From assembly GCA_021018995.1 (NCBI GenBank), contig CM037596.1, positions 87,365,184 through 87,429,183 on the forward strand: a stretch of DNA of 64,000 nt, in the 5' to 3' direction. The notes under the pieces are model-generated. The model had not been told where the DNA came from and did not search any database. It was given only the letters and a program-made list of their open reading frames with translations. This DNA comes from Chloranthus sessilifolius (taxonomy: Eukaryota > Streptophyta > Magnoliopsida > Chloranthales > Chloranthaceae). Made by a program: the position numbers and the translations under genes. Position 1 is the stretch's first letter. The number at the start of each line of letters is the position of its first letter. Of this stretch, positions 11,123 to 23,225 are shown piece by piece.

Positions 11123-12640
11123 CTTAATGTTGTTAGAAGGCGGACGCGCGAGACCAAGAAATCAGAGAGGCTACCTTGGAAGGAACGCTTAAAGGAAAAA
11201 TCCTTAAGCAAGCCAGACAATCAAACTCAAATCGGAAGCTACTCAACTTCGGCTTAATGGCATAGTTAATCTCCACCACCCAATTCTATACTTTCCTGAA
11301 AATATCATCAATTTAACATTCAATAGTTTCATGGCACGTGCTGTTACAAGCCAACATAACTCCCACCACAGCACCATGGGAATCATGTTACAAGTAATAC
11401 CAAACTGGGACTTTTTATAATTAATCCAAGTAGCAAACCTGGCTCTTACCGTTTGAAAATCATGATATGGAATACCAAACCTGAGATCCTTTTCTATACC
11501 AAAGAAGATACCTCACAAGAGATAAATAGGTGTGAAGAAGAATCGACAAATTTCTTGCACAACTCACCTCTAGATACAATTGAGATGGATGAACCAGTAA
11601 TATGCTCATTAGTAGCGACACAATTTTGTAATATTTTCCAAGAGAACAACTTAATTTTAGTCAAAGCATGAGAATTTCATAGAGCCTTCCATAACTTATT
11701 AGATTTCCTATGATCTCGAACCAAATCCCACACAATATAAAATGAGAACTCACCACTACTATGGGGCTTCCAAATAATCTTATCCAATTTACCAAACACC
11801 AGGTTACTCGTTTGGGTATTAGACTTGACTTGATCATTAGAGAAACTAAGCACCTGAGTGTTCTAGCTATTCCCTAGACTAGTTTTGCCAATAGTGCAGT
11901 CAAAATTTACATTTGGGCAAAGCTCTCCTAAAGGAAATTCAATACACCAGGGAATCTTCAGGATTGAAAAGGCTGAATTTCTACTAGCCATCCATTTGCA
12001 CTTCGACATGGTAACATGGTTTCAGCACCTAACCTTTCTCCAAACATAAGAATCTCCATTTTGTGGCAAGGAAAACCAAAAGTCTTTGTCACAAATGTAA
12101 CAATGCTCAACATAGTTAACCCAAATAGATTGCCCAGTGATCACCTTCCAAGCCGATCTCGTCATCTAGGCTTCATTTACATCTTTCAACATTCTTATCC
12201 AAAAGGCCCCCTTCCGAACATGGAGTAGCTATATGAGACCACTTCTTCCAGTGATGTTTAATCTTGTCATTAGAAATGCCCCAAAAATTTTTTGCAAAAC
12301 ACTTCCCAAGTTGGTCGATAACCGATCGAAGAATAGGAAGAATTGATAAAAGATATATTGGAATTGAGCTAAGGACATGTTTAATAAGAATCAACTTTGC
12401 ACCATCTGATAGAAACCAAGTCTTCCACCCTTTCAGACGTTTGGTAATTTTTAGAACAAGCCCCAAACAATCAGCCTTTTAGACGCCCTTTAAACGAAGG
12501 GACTCCCAAGTAATTAGAAGGTAAGGTAGCTTGATTAAAACCAATATAGTCCTGAACCATATTTATAGTGGCTCTAGAGGCCTTCATGGGAACAAAAAAA
12601 TGATTTTATCGGAGTTGAGAATCTAACCCGATTCAGACTC
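11123..12640 (-). pseudogene. LINE ORF2 C-terminal region (post-RT)
   Basis: The clearest part is 12173-12466: LKGWKTWFLSDGAKLILIKHVLSSIPIYLLSILPI and GKCFAKNFWGISND match the region after the RT palm in plant L1 ORF2 (usually WK..LLSxAGRxxLIKxVLSSIPxY). Between 11123 and 12170 the reading frames are heavily broken. A zinc-binding RVT segment is expected there, but I could not trace its Cys/His ligands. Confidence 0.7.
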
Positions 12641-13700
12641 ATAAGTGTTAATTAAAAGTTTGAGATGTTGAAGGGAATTCTTCATTCCTCTAGAGAAAAT
12701 AATGAGATCATCAGCGAATATTAAGAAGGAACTTTGGCATTCCTTTTCGGAGAAAATTTGACAATCTTCCCCAACTCCATCCATCAATTAATAGCTCGAC
12801 TCAAGACATCTTACATCAAAATAAAGAGAGCTGGTGAGAGTAGATCTCCTTGTCTTAGCCCCTTCTTCCCTTCAAAGTACCCAAAACCATGGCCGTTGAT
12901 CATAACAGAATACCAACAATGGAGACACCCAGATATCAGCTTCAAGAAAGTATGAGAAAAACTGTAGGAAAGTAAAACCTCTTCCAAAAAGGCCCAACTC
13001 ACCCTATCATAAACTTTAGACATATCCAGCTTAAGCACCAAATTACCACCCACCGCTTTATTATAATCATACCACAGGCAAGAAGGATACTATCAAAGAT
13101 ACTTCTACCTTTAATAAAAGCACCCTGCTCTTTCAAAATGATAAATTGGAGACTGAATGAAAGGCGATTGGCAATAAATTTAGAAAAGATTTTATACAAA
13201 AGGTTACAGAGACTAATAGGGCGAAAATGAGAAATAAGAGAAGGATTATCAATTTTAGGAATAAAAGTTATAAATGAAGAATTAACAGCTTTAGGAATGA
13301 TACCTTCCCTAAAGAAACTATGAACCGCTGAAACAATATCCGGTCCAACGATGTCCTAACAAGTAACAAAGAAATACCCGGGAATCCATCAAGCCTAGGC
13401 GCACTATCAGCATCCATGTGTTTAACAATATCAAAAATCTCAAACTCATTCGGTATCTTGTCGGCATAGTATTTTCCAGGTCATCCACAATATGGGGAAT
13501 ATACTCCAAGAGAGAGCAAGCCCCATTCATGAAATCGGTCCCCAAGATATTACAGAATTCCGCCACAGCTGAATTCCCAATATTTTCTTCACCTTCAATC
13601 CAATTACCAAGAGAATCTATAATTTTGACAATCCTGTTTCTCCCATATCTAACCTTGGTCGATGAGTGAAAAACTTTGTATTCCGATCACCATCTACAAT
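12641..13700 (-). pseudogene. LINE reverse transcriptase
   Basis: Blocks in order on minus: AVNSSFITFIPKIDNPSLIS and HFRPISLCN (about 13200-13290), ILKEQGAFIKGRSIFDS (about 13080-13140), DMSKVYDRVSWAFLE with palm Asp (about 12985-13030), KKGLRQGDLLSPALF (about 12840-12875) and the catalytic FADD box (12707-12718). The order and motifs are those of L1-type RT, which primes cDNA synthesis at the nicked target. Frameshifts separate most blocks. Confidence 0.85.
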
Positions 13701-13899
13701 CCACTTTTCTCTAAATTTTTGTATCCAAAAGGTAAGTCTCATGAGAAATCTTCCTTTGCACGGCCTCAGACCACCCTGAAGATTCTTAATGGGCTTCCAA
13801 TTCAATAATAAGAGATTCAGCAAGTTGCTTTTGAACAATAATATTCCCAACCTGATTCTTATTCCATTCTTTAAGAATTGCCTTAAGCCTTTTAAGCTT

Positions 13900-14723
13900 A
13901 GAGAAGACCCTAAGAATAGGAGTTCCCTCAGCCCAAGAAATTCAATTTTCCTTAACAGCCTCCAAGAACTCAACCCGACTAATCCAAAACATGAAAAAGT
14001 GAAACGGTTTGGGAAAGGAGGGAGGAATAAGAGAAACGGACAATGGAAAATGGTTCGACGAAATTCTAGCTTCATGGACAACTATGAGTGCCCTAAACTG
14101 GGAGATCCAAGAGGGAGATAAAAGACACCTATCAAGTCTTTCCCATGTCTGGCGTGACCCTCTACGATTATTACACCAAGTAAAAGAATTACCTCGAAAC
14201 CCAACATCAACGAGACCCATCAGATTAATGAAGTTATTAAATTCATCCATGGCAGCCCCTATTGGAGGATCCCCTCCTAATTTCTCAGAGGGATTAGAAA
14301 AGGCAATTAAAATCTCCACCAATAACAACAATATCTGAAGGAAGGACAAGGGTAGAAAGGCGCTCCCAAAGACTTCTACGATCCAAAAGCGAGCAAGCAC
14401 GCTGGACCACTACAAACTTGACAATAAGATTATTTAAGGATATATCGAAAAAAAGAAATTGAGGGTGAGATTCAACCAAGGAAATATTATTAGGATTTCC
14501 AAACCAAAAGAACCAAATAGATCCAAAGGACATTGAGGAAGAATTAGAAAAGGAGCAAGATGGCTTTAGGCGACGAGTAACACGGCTAAAACTAGAAGAG
14601 CTGCGAGACATAGGTTCAAGAATGGCGATGGAAAAAATATTATTAGATTTACGCATAAGTTGTTTAAGACTGTGCTAAATCGGGCGATTCACCCTTACAA
14701 TTTCAAATGATGGAATTAGACAT
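13900..14723 (-). pseudogene. LINE apurinic-like endonuclease
   Basis: ORF2 seems to begin at the ATG at 14721-14723 (MSNSII, then a stop where plant elements have Trp, then NCKG). It continues with IAILEPMSR (catalytic Glu), VVIGGDFNCLF (Asp/Asn pair, about 14300), LVDVGFRGNSFTWCNNR, WERLDRCLLS and SSNHFPLSV. The last block normally reads SDHxP; here Asp is Asn, which removes a catalytic residue. A frameshift lies near 14300. The enzyme would nick host DNA for target-primed reverse transcription. Confidence 0.82.
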
Positions 14724-15528
14724 TAAAAATATGGCAGTCGGGCAACCCATTCAGGTTGGATCTCACATTATGGCGAGTCTTGACAGGGCTCCCTAGATGA
14801 ATCCAACTCTTCCTCTTACGATGTTTCTTAGAGATAACATGAATAAATTTACCACCACAAGAAACTTTGACCATATGACTTGACCGAGATAGTATTCGAA
14901 CAATAGCCATCCTAATTAGAAGAGCCATTTTAATTTGAAGAAATTTCGATCTCATCATGAACATCCTATATCAACCATTCTATTAATTGTGTCGGGTCCA
15001 CAAAACCCAGCTTGCTTCTCACTGGTGGCCTGGCCCAAATGACTCGATGGACATTCAAAACCTGGTGAGACACGTGGACCTGAAAAAGGAACCAGAATCT
15101 AAAGAAGGCGTTAAAGTATTCAAATTAAAAGGAATCTTAAAATTCGAAGAATTGTACTGAATTTGAGGAGTAATTAGGATATTTTCAAAAAGCATGAAAT
15201 TCGAAGAGTTATTATTAGAAGGAATAGAGGAAGAGATCTCACTCATATTTTGGATTGATTAATGAAATCGTTGCAAACCGGAGGGTTAGCCAAAGAAATC
15301 GTAGTAGCCGTAGCAAGATTAAACCGCGCCACTGGCCAGCGTCGCCTGGGCAGCGGCTACCAAAGCTTGATCATCTAACCTCGAATTTGGTGAGACCACC
15401 TAATCAGCACCAATCACAATTTCAGGCAAGGTTTCATCATGCTCAATCGGTATGAAGGAATTAGCAACACCACCCTTAGTTGCACCATCGCAAGGCTTCT
15501 CCAAATTAACCATCTTGGTGGGAACGTG

Positions 15529-16090
15529 CTAATCTGAATCAGGTTTAGTAATCTCCTCATTATAAAAAGCACAGAAAGTAGTTTTATGCCCACGACGTCT
15601 ACAGATCCAACAAAAATCTAGCATAGATTCATAAATTACCACTTGCCACAGACCATTTTTGCCATGGCCCAACCATATACAATGAGGATGATATTTCTCC
15701 AAGTCAAGTAGAACACATGCTCTTGCTTTTGAAAATCTGGTGTAGTTTTTTGTTTGATTATCAATAGTCAAAAGACGATCGTTGTAACAAAAAAGAGGCA
15801 AATCCATGGTTGAACTATGGAGGCATCCGAATCTGTCATGCGAAGAAAGGGCTCCACTTGAAAACTTTCATGGTGTAACCGTGAATTTGCCACATTTTCA
15901 CCATATCATCTTTATGATCGAAATTGAACATAACATGACAATGGTCCATGACAGCAGCTTTCAATCTCCTTTAATTTTCCTCTCCTAGACCGAAACGATA
16001 TCAGCTCTTGCTCCTCGAGCTCCTACCGGAAATCTAATAAATTTCCTAATAAGCGCAAGAGTCTATTTACACTCATCGAATTTTGAAGGC
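15529..16090 (-). pseudogene. LINE ORF1 fragment with CCHC zinc knuckle
   Basis: The intact stretch 15529-15807 contains FSKARACVLLDLEKYHP, CIWLGHGKNGLWQVVIYES and the knuckle CWICRRRGHKTTFC (C-x2-C-x4-H-x4-C). Upstream, in broken frames, VMDHCHVMFNFDHKDDMVKM and KVFKWSPFFA match the DUF4283-like nucleic-acid-binding region of plant LINE ORF1. ORF1 coats the element RNA. Its C-terminal part between 15520 and 14730 is not clearly traceable. Confidence 0.78.
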
Positions 16091-16112
16091 ACCATAACTA
16101 AAAATCATTGGC

Positions 16113-16720
16113 TGTTGTTAATTATACGATGGAGATCGTTTTTCGCCCAATCTTCCCCATAATGTATGAGATCATGATGGGTGTACCGATAATCAACTTT
16201 TTATTTTAGGTGTTGCATATTTCAAAATGTGATCGAAAATCATGCTTGTGCATGATGTCTGCCATATTGTTTTCAGTTACTTTTTTGGGATGTGTCATGC
16301 GGATTAAAATTGACCATTTAATGGTACATAATACACCATTTACCTCAGGATCATCATGTGGAAGATTGATTTGGAAATCAATTTTGAAGGGCACCATAGC
16401 CGAATACCATTGATTGTTTTGAATCACACAATAACGATCATTTTCGTACCAATCATACCCATAATGGATCTTGGGATCATTGGTGTACTGACAGTCAATT
16501 TTTTATTGCACATGGTACGAATAACACATCCCAAAAAGTGATCGAAAATCACGTTTGAGTATGATGTATGCAACATGGTTTTCGATCACTTTTTTAGATG
16601 TATACCACATGGAACCATAAATTGACTGTCTGGTGGTACACCATTGATCTCAAGCTCCATTATGTGAAAGATTGAAAAGAAAATCAATCTCCATCATCTG
16701 ATTCACATCAGTTAATGATT
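16113..16720. repeat. two adjacent fold-back repeats (family FB-1)
   Basis: Two copies, about 16113-16410 and 16425-16720, share arms such as GATGGAGATCGTTTTTCG..CCAATCTTCC at one end and the reverse pattern at the other. The middle holds an inverted CAAAAAGTGATCGAAAATCA-type pair. This is the most repeated family in the window. Confidence 0.7.
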
Positions 16721-17031
16721 TTTCGCATGTAGTGCAGTTAGAGATCTGGTTGGTATAATTAGAGCTATCCTTTAAAGAAAAGACTTGGTATTTGGAGGAC
16801 TTAGGCCCAGTGAAAACTTCATCTTAGCCATCGGATTTGAAGGTCATGATCTAAAGATGTATAATGCAAACAATTGGGACAAAAAAAATCTCTATTATAT
16901 GATTCAAAGCAGTCAAATATGGATGAGATGATGCTCATTTATTGTGTTGAATCATATGATAGAGATCGAAGATCTTTAGATTGTGATATTTAAATCAGAC
17001 GAATTCGATGGTGTCTTCGCATTTATATTAA

Positions 17032-17060
17032 CATGTGCAACGCACATGCACTTTTACTAG
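17032..17060 (+). mobile_element. Helitron 3' terminus
   Basis: A perfect 7-bp hairpin (CATGTGC, loop AAC, GCACATG at 17032-17048) is followed by CACTTTTACTAG and then T. Helitrons end in CTRR, preceded by a short hairpin about 10 bases away, and insert before T. The matching 5' TC end was not found, so the element length is unknown. Confidence 0.65.
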
Positions 17061-17204
17061 TTATTTAAAAAATAATAATAAATAAATAAAGAGTTTAAAT
17101 ATTGGCATGGAACCAGCAGATATGCTGATATAACCTAATATGGTTCGATATTTGACTTGTTTGACTCAATATTTGACCAAATATAAAATCGAGGCATATA
17201 TATG

Positions 17205-17585
17205 TATCAGGTGAGGCCAAATCGAACACATATTGGCCGATGGAGATTGATTTTGGTCACAATATTTTTTGTCCCAATATTCCACACAATCGATCTTGAC
17301 ATAATGGGTACTACCAGATGATACGATGTTGATTCCACATGGCACACATCCCAAAAAGTGAACGTGAACCATGTTTGATGGTATGTTGTGATCATGATCA
17401 CTTTTGGGGATGTGTCCCGCATTAAATCAACATCTGACTGCCTGATGATAGGCCGGTGATCTCAAGATCTATTATGTGGAAGGTTGGGACGAAAAACAAT
17501 CTCTACCGTCTTGTCAAAATAGACAATGACTTTTTCCTTTGCTTAAGTGAAGTCGCTGTAGCATAAATTGGTGTGGTAGTAACAC
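17205..17585. repeat. fold-back element, family FB-1
   Basis: The element is an imperfect whole-length inverted repeat: a GGAGATTGATTTTGGTC arm and CCACACAATCGATCTTG on the left, GATCTCAAGATCTATTATG on the right, and a CAAAAAGTGAACGTG/TGATCACTTTTGGG pair in the middle. The right end AAGTGAAGTCGCTGTAGC..GTGTGGTAGTAACAC matches the terminal repeat of the better copy at 51343-51754. Confidence 0.7.
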
Positions 17586-17599
17586 CAACCCAAAGTTAA

Positions 17600-18110
17600 T
17601 AGGGTACTTGTATTCGCGCCAACAAGTACATTGAAAGTGCCAAAGTCCGTAAACCATTGAAACACATTGCCTGCTTGGAAGGAGATGATCAAATTAGTTT
17701 TGACCCTGATCTTCCACACAACGGATCTTGAGAGCATGATTGGTGGGCAAGAATAGGGGTACCCAAAATAATATGGACATCTCTATTCCCACAAACCATA
17801 TTATTGTGGGCACCAACACAGAAAGCACATTAATTTCTTTAATTCTAAAGGTGGAGATTGTTTTTCACCCCAATCTTTGACAAGATAGATCTTGATACTA
17901 TGGGTGTACTATGAGACGGCCAATTTTTTATTCCATGTGACACAAATACATAAAAAGTGGTGCTAAGGTCATGTTTTAGGGCCACGTTTTGGGTATATGT
18001 GCCATCTGAAATAAAGTGACCATTTGATGGATGCCTCTGGCCTCAAGATCCATCGTCGAAAGATTGGGATAAAACCCATCTTTGCCATCAGATTTAACAG
18101 AGGCAGTGGT
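17600..18110. repeat. further FB-1 fragments
   Basis: Fragments of the same family (CTTCCACACAACGGATCTTGA near 17710 and GGTGGAGATTGTTTTTCACC near 17848, with the inverse at about 18040-18100). Ends are unclear. No coding signal. Confidence 0.5.
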
Positions 18111-19776
18111 TTTTGTAGTATTGGTATTTAGGGAACCTCTTATTGGTCCCACAAGATTATTGAGAATCCGCCTAATTATAAGTTTGAAACCAAAAAATAA
18201 ATTTAAAATTATGTTTAAGCGTAATTTGTGTTATGTGATTTTAGAGCCACTTTCTTTATTAGATTTATCCTCTAAAATAAAAATTAATCGTCTGATGCTA
18301 AAATCATGTTCTCAATAGGTTTTGGAAGTAGGGCGCTTTGAGCAAACCTAAAGCTCGATCATTGATACTCTAGTGATACTCTAATATTTATAATAAAAAT
18401 ATGAAGATATTTGAGAGGGCAAAATAAAAATTATTAAATTAGTTTTTACTTATAAAAGCACGAAAGCAGTAATGTTTTCACACTTTTTCAATACCAAAAA
18501 TGCCCTCCATCTTCTTATCTAGAGGACAACTCATGAATCTCCTCTTATGAGAGTCACTTACAAAAAACAAGTCTCCTCCTTTGACCGTCTCCAATTTAAT
18601 CTGTAGGTAGGAAATCTCTCCCTCACATCTCTCTTCTCTCTCTGGAATGAGAGTCTCAAACCGGCGGTAAATGGGTTTGAGCAAATCCTTTGGTACTTGG
18701 TTTTGAGGGAATCCGGCCCATTAAACAAGATTATAAACTTAAATCATCCTCAAAGAAAATAAAATTATAATTAATATTAAATTAGAGCGTGCACGTGATA
18801 GACTCATTAGCAGTACTCAACAACTGCTTGTGTGGATATGTTCCACATGGAATCAGCATATACTCGTTCGATAGGTAATACATGATCTCAAGATCTATTG
18901 TGTCTAAGATTGTGATGAAAAAATGACTCAAGCCGTTTGATTTGAAGGAGATATTTTATCATGTCTTCCAATCACATGACTTATGTGGTGTTTCCGCTTA
19001 ACACACACCAACATGCAGTATTTTCCTTTTTATATTTTAGGGCTGGGTTAGGATCGTACTCAGTTCAAGCTAAATTTTTAGTCCCCATTAAAAGTTTGGC
19101 CATTCACGCTTGAGAGTAGCAGATTATGACTAAAGCTTATTGTGTGACTGGTCATGCTTGGGCATAATATTAGGCCTTATCACTGATTGAGTTAAAATTG
19201 AACTCATTTTTTATCACTTTATAATGGAACCTAACCCGAGCTCATCCAAACTCCTTCGAACTCGGTCTGAACTGCATATTTTAAGTTCAATCTACAAATG
19301 TGCAAGGCCTGGGGCAAATATGTGCCCGATTAAAACTTGGGCATTTCGGGTCATCCATGGCCAGAGTATGGCTCATAGATGATGATACACCTCATCTCTA
19401 CCATAAAGTTAGTGTGATTGCCTACCTGCTCATAGATGCATGCTATTCACACTACGTTGAATTACCAACAACACACACACTACGCAAATTTCAAGGTCAT
19501 GATAATAGTAGGGCTGTCACGAGTTAGGTCGACCTAATACATGACCTGCCTTGACCAAGATTTTTTACTGGGTTGGCACATAAATTTGACTATCACTAAC
19601 CTAATCTTTTATATATATAAATATATCATGGAAAATAGGGGGCGCTTTCACCATGTCAGGTCGGGTCAAAAATATGGTGGTTAATTCTCACCTTTCAATC
19701 AAAACTAAAATAAAAGTTTAAAGTAAGATATGATCCACGGTCAACTTAAGGTAATTTGATGGAATGTTTGAGATCT
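18111..19776. other. interval without recognised gene
   Basis: Contains one FB-1 fragment (about 18865-18985) and a GGGCTGTCACGAGTTAGGTC-type start near 19512 that resembles the hAT-like MITEs found further right. I see no conserved protein similarity on either strand. Confidence 0.5.
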
Positions 19777-20536
19777 TGTAATAACCTAAAAATTTTGAAC
19801 TAGAACTTGACTGCATCGATATACGTGTTCGACACAAAAATTGAGATAAATTTAAAAATTAGTAATTAATATTATCCAAAATAATATTAGTCGTAGTTAG
19901 ATGAGATCAGGTGTGAATTAGGTGTGAATTCTCGCGTGAATTCAACGCTAGTAGAACCTTGGTGAAACGTGTTACGCCAAGAGGTTTTGTTGGCGCTTCA
20001 CATCGGAGCCAAGCTTGGAGAGGAAACAGAAATATCTTTGATATTTCTGTTCCATTAGCTTATAAGAGAAGGAAGGGGGGTTAGGCAAACCTATCTTCAT
20101 CTCCTTTCATTATCTCTGAAGAATCTGGAGCCTTTGCTAGAACTTAGAAGCCACTCCCTTGAAGAAACGTAGTTGAGAGAGAACCTAGTTTAGTGGTTGT
20201 GTGACCCTGAAATGAGAAATCGACATTAGTACGTCGTACCGGATCGGCAAGAAGGTGTGTTGTCGCTACATGTCGAAGCGGAGCCGCAAATTGTCATTTC
20301 CGAGTGAGGGGGGTGACAAATCCCAAGTTCCTAATTCGAAACCCTCTTCGGAGTTCATTTGCCGAGACCCCGAAAGGGCCCAATTAGAGGTGAGCTTTTA
20401 CGCTTAATAAGAGCAAGATTAAAGCCTCTTATCCATGTGTTTATGTGTGTGTAAATGGTGGTTAGAAACCATTAATGAAAAAAGAGTTAAAATGGGTTAA
20501 ATAGGTGACCTCCATTAATGACAGAGAACTGTCATT

Positions 20537-21110
20537 ATTGATCGATCAATACTGAATTGACCGATCAATGAGAGGCCTTGATCGATCAATAAGGGCATTG
20601 ATCGATCAATTTGTATAAGTCTTAAAAGGGAACAGTGGAGGCATTTGTCTGGAAGTTCTGTGCCCGAGAGGCATTGATCGATCAATTATGAGGATTGATC
20701 GATCACAGAAAGAATGATCAATCAATGGCAAAGATTGATCGATCACTAGCATGAATTGATCAATCAATAAGGGCATTGATCGATCAATCTGTATAAAATG
20801 AGAATGAGAACAGGAAGAGGGAAATTTAAAAATTTAGGTTGGTGATCGATCAATGAGACAGATTGATCGATCAACTAAGCTGGTGATCGATCAATTTTCC
20901 TCTGTAAGTGTGAAGAGTAAGGAACTATTGATCGATCAATTGAAGCATTGATCGATCAATGAGAGGAGGTGATCGATCAATAGAGGCTATTGATCGATCA
21001 ATTAGCCTTGTTACCTGTGAGTATTTGAAGGGGATTGATCGATCAATGAGGTCATTGATTGATCAAGGAGGAGGATTGATCGATCAATCAAGGTGTTGAT
21101 TGATCAATCA
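20537..21110. repeat. array of about 21 TTGATCGATCAA palindromes
   Basis: I count about 21 copies of ATTGATCGATCAAT or one- to two-base variants in 574 bases. Spacing is irregular (9 to about 60 bases) and spacers are mostly unrelated. Full matches carry two overlapping GATC sites. Variants such as ATTGACCGATCAAT and TTGATTGATCAA show decay. Confidence 0.9.
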
Positions 21111-22216
21111 CCCCTGTTTTTTACCTGTTTTGATTTTGTAAATTAAGTGCTACTGAACACCGTGACAGTTAATGTTCTAACATCCCTGACACCTAGTATA
21201 CTATATTTATGGTCTAGGATCAGACCTTGACGCTCTGAAAAGCTTTGAATTTGCTTAGAAAGATGTCTGATCTAAGGTAGGAGAAATCCAACATAAAATA
21301 TTTTTTACTATGATTTCATAATTCTTTCATATCTGCACCCTGATTTCTGTTTTAACAAGCATGTTTACATATCATAAATCTCTTATTTGTTTCCTATTTT
21401 GATATTCTGAAACCTACTTCTAATTTCTGCTATATGATTTGTGAAGTCTATGTGTGTATGTGATTTAATGATTTAACCAGATGATCCCCACAGACTCGGT
21501 GGTATATCCATGCCTGACACACTTGTGCATATGCTTTGTTAATCCCTCGGCACAATTGCACTCCATAGATGAGTCATTGTTGCACCCTGAAATTGTTCAT
21601 GTGAACGACGATTGGTTAGGGTTTCCTATCGGTAGAATCCTGATTACTCCGTATTATATATTCACGGGAGTTTCTTAAGTTAGAAAAATATATAGAAATT
21701 AAGTCATTGATTATAACCATGCATAGCATTTGTTTCTTGTTTAAAAGCTCAGTAATTGATCTGATTTTGCCTTGTCTGCACGTTATGATTTGATTTACTG
21801 CTTTGAGATATCATGTCTTGCATATTCAATATATTTTTAGTTGGGATTCTTCTATTGAGCTTAGATGTAGCTCACCCTGTTTTCTATAATATTTATAGGT
21901 TCTGAGGCTAGAACTCCGACGCGAGAGCGATCACGATTATCGGCTGATCCGGAGGTGAGGTGAGAACGAGGAGGCGGCGTCGAGCGACGATTTTTATCCA
22001 TAGTCTGGGTACTTTAATCTTTTATTTTAGGATTTTTGTATGATACTCTGGATTATCTTGTGCCTGGTGCCCACTTTCTATATTTATTTTCTACAGATGT
22101 TTTTATTTGTATTATTATATATTCTATAGGAACCACTATCAGGAACCATTGTCAGGGTAATGGATGTCCATCACCAGTGATTCTTCTTGGTTCCTTTTTG
22201 AGGATGTATATTCTTT

Positions 22217-22218
<2 letters not shown>

Positions 22219-22269
<51 letters not shown>
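22219..22269. repeat. (AT)n microsatellite in the solo LTR
   Basis: About 25 AT units, uninterrupted, near the 3' end of the LTR. Confidence 0.95.
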
Positions 22270-22273
<4 letters not shown>

Positions 22274-22853
22274 CATTGTTTATTTCTTCTCTCTTTTAAA
22301 GTCATATATGATGACTCGATCTGCCACTACTGGACAGTGTCTACTCTGATTTTCACTAGATGAGCAGACACTCTATGATTTGTCTCGGGGATCATTCAGA
22401 GCATGATCCCGATGGCACGAATTTTCGGACACAAAAATTCGGGTTGTCACAGATTTTCTCATTAGAAATTTTTTAAGGAAACCTTCATTTGCACTCTATA
22501 AGTCTTTCGAGGGCACCCTCATAATTTTTACCATCTTATTTAAGCAAAAGAAAAATATTTTTACCATCTTATTTAATTAAAAGAAAAAGAAATTGAGAAA
22601 AGTTTTTGTGCGCCAAAAGGTGCTATGAACACACTTAATAGTTCAGTATATTGTTGTCTATCAATTACATTGATTTCCAACGTTGTAGTCAATAGATTAT
22701 GAGTGAAGGAGCTCAGAAAATTTTTATGTTAAAAAAATTTGATGAGATCATATTGAAAAACCTCCTTAATTCATTTTCTGTCATTTATATTAAACACTAT
22801 TTTCTTTTTTATCTTTAGTAAAGTTGTCTTAATTTTTAATTTTAATTTGCCCC

Positions 22854-23006
22854 CACTACAAAAATAAAGTGTATTAATGGCACTTATTATTAAGGCAGTT
22901 TTTGGTAGCGACAAAATTAATAGCGGCAATTTTTGTTAGCGACAAGACTAATAGAAGCAATTTTTTATTAAAAAAACTGCCGCTAATAGTCTTATTTTTT
23001 GTAGTA
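22854..23006. mobile_element. CACTA-type MITE, copy A
   Basis: Ends CACTACAAAAATAAA and CTTATTTTTTGTAGTA (last base mutated from CACTA symmetry). A 3-bp CCC target-site duplication flanks it at 22851-22853 and 23007-23009. The interior has AGCGGCAATTTTT/AAAAACTGCCGC inverted blocks. No coding capacity; it would need a CACTA transposase supplied in trans. Confidence 0.8.
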
Positions 23007-23196
23007 CCCATGAAATCACATATAAATATAACAAAAAAATTATAAATATAGTACATTTGATTGATTAGACAGTCTATAAGTTATATTTTGGTCAAGGTAA
23101 CAAAATTGGTATCGGTATTGGGTATTGATTATCGGTATCGGCATCAGCTTATATTTGATACTTTGATTTTGATATTTATTCAATTTTATAAATTAA

Positions 23197-23225
23197 CACG
23201 TGTAAGACATGTGCATTTTTGCTAG
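23197..23225 (+). mobile_element. second Helitron 3' terminus
   Basis: Hairpin CACGTGT-AAG-ACATGTG (one mismatch in the stem) at 23197-23213, then CATTTTTGCTAG followed by T. Same layout as the terminus at 17032-17060, so probably the same family. The 5' end was not found. Confidence 0.6.

Larger units (their letters stand above)
10811..16100 (-). mobile_element. L1-type non-LTR retrotransposon (LINE), decayed
   Basis: On minus, from high to low coordinates: ORF1 with a DUF4283-like region and CCHC knuckle (about 16090-15529), endonuclease (14723-13900), reverse transcriptase (13700-12640), a C-terminal region, and an RNase H domain (11122-10811). This is the order of plant L1 elements. Many stops and frameshifts are present. 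The 3' end, including any poly(A) tail, is missing because the RNase H domain ends at the Tat LTR. The 5' end merges into fold-back repeats near 16100. Confidence 0.88.
19777..22451 (+). repeat. solo LTR, Del/Tekay (chromovirus) type
   Basis: Begins TGTAATAACCTAAAAATTTT and ends AATTCGGGTTGTCACA, ends typical of long Del/Tekay LTRs (TGTAATACC..TGTCACA). Length is 2675 bases. The flanking five bases are GATCT (19772-19776) and GATTT (22452-22456), a target-site duplication with one mismatch. No pol, gag, PBS or polypurine tract lies next to it, so this is a single LTR left by recombination between two LTRs. It contains a palindrome array (20537-21110) and an (AT)n tract (22219-22269). Confidence 0.75.

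Noticed and set aside
14716-14964. Minus-strand 82-residue frame between LINE ORF1 and ORF2
   Set aside because: No match to either ORF; ORF2 clearly starts at 14723 in another frame, so this is probably leader or decayed ORF1 tail.
20537-21110. CRISPR-like array
   Set aside because: The unit is a short palindrome with very uneven spacing, the DNA is a plant nuclear LTR, and no cas gene is present.
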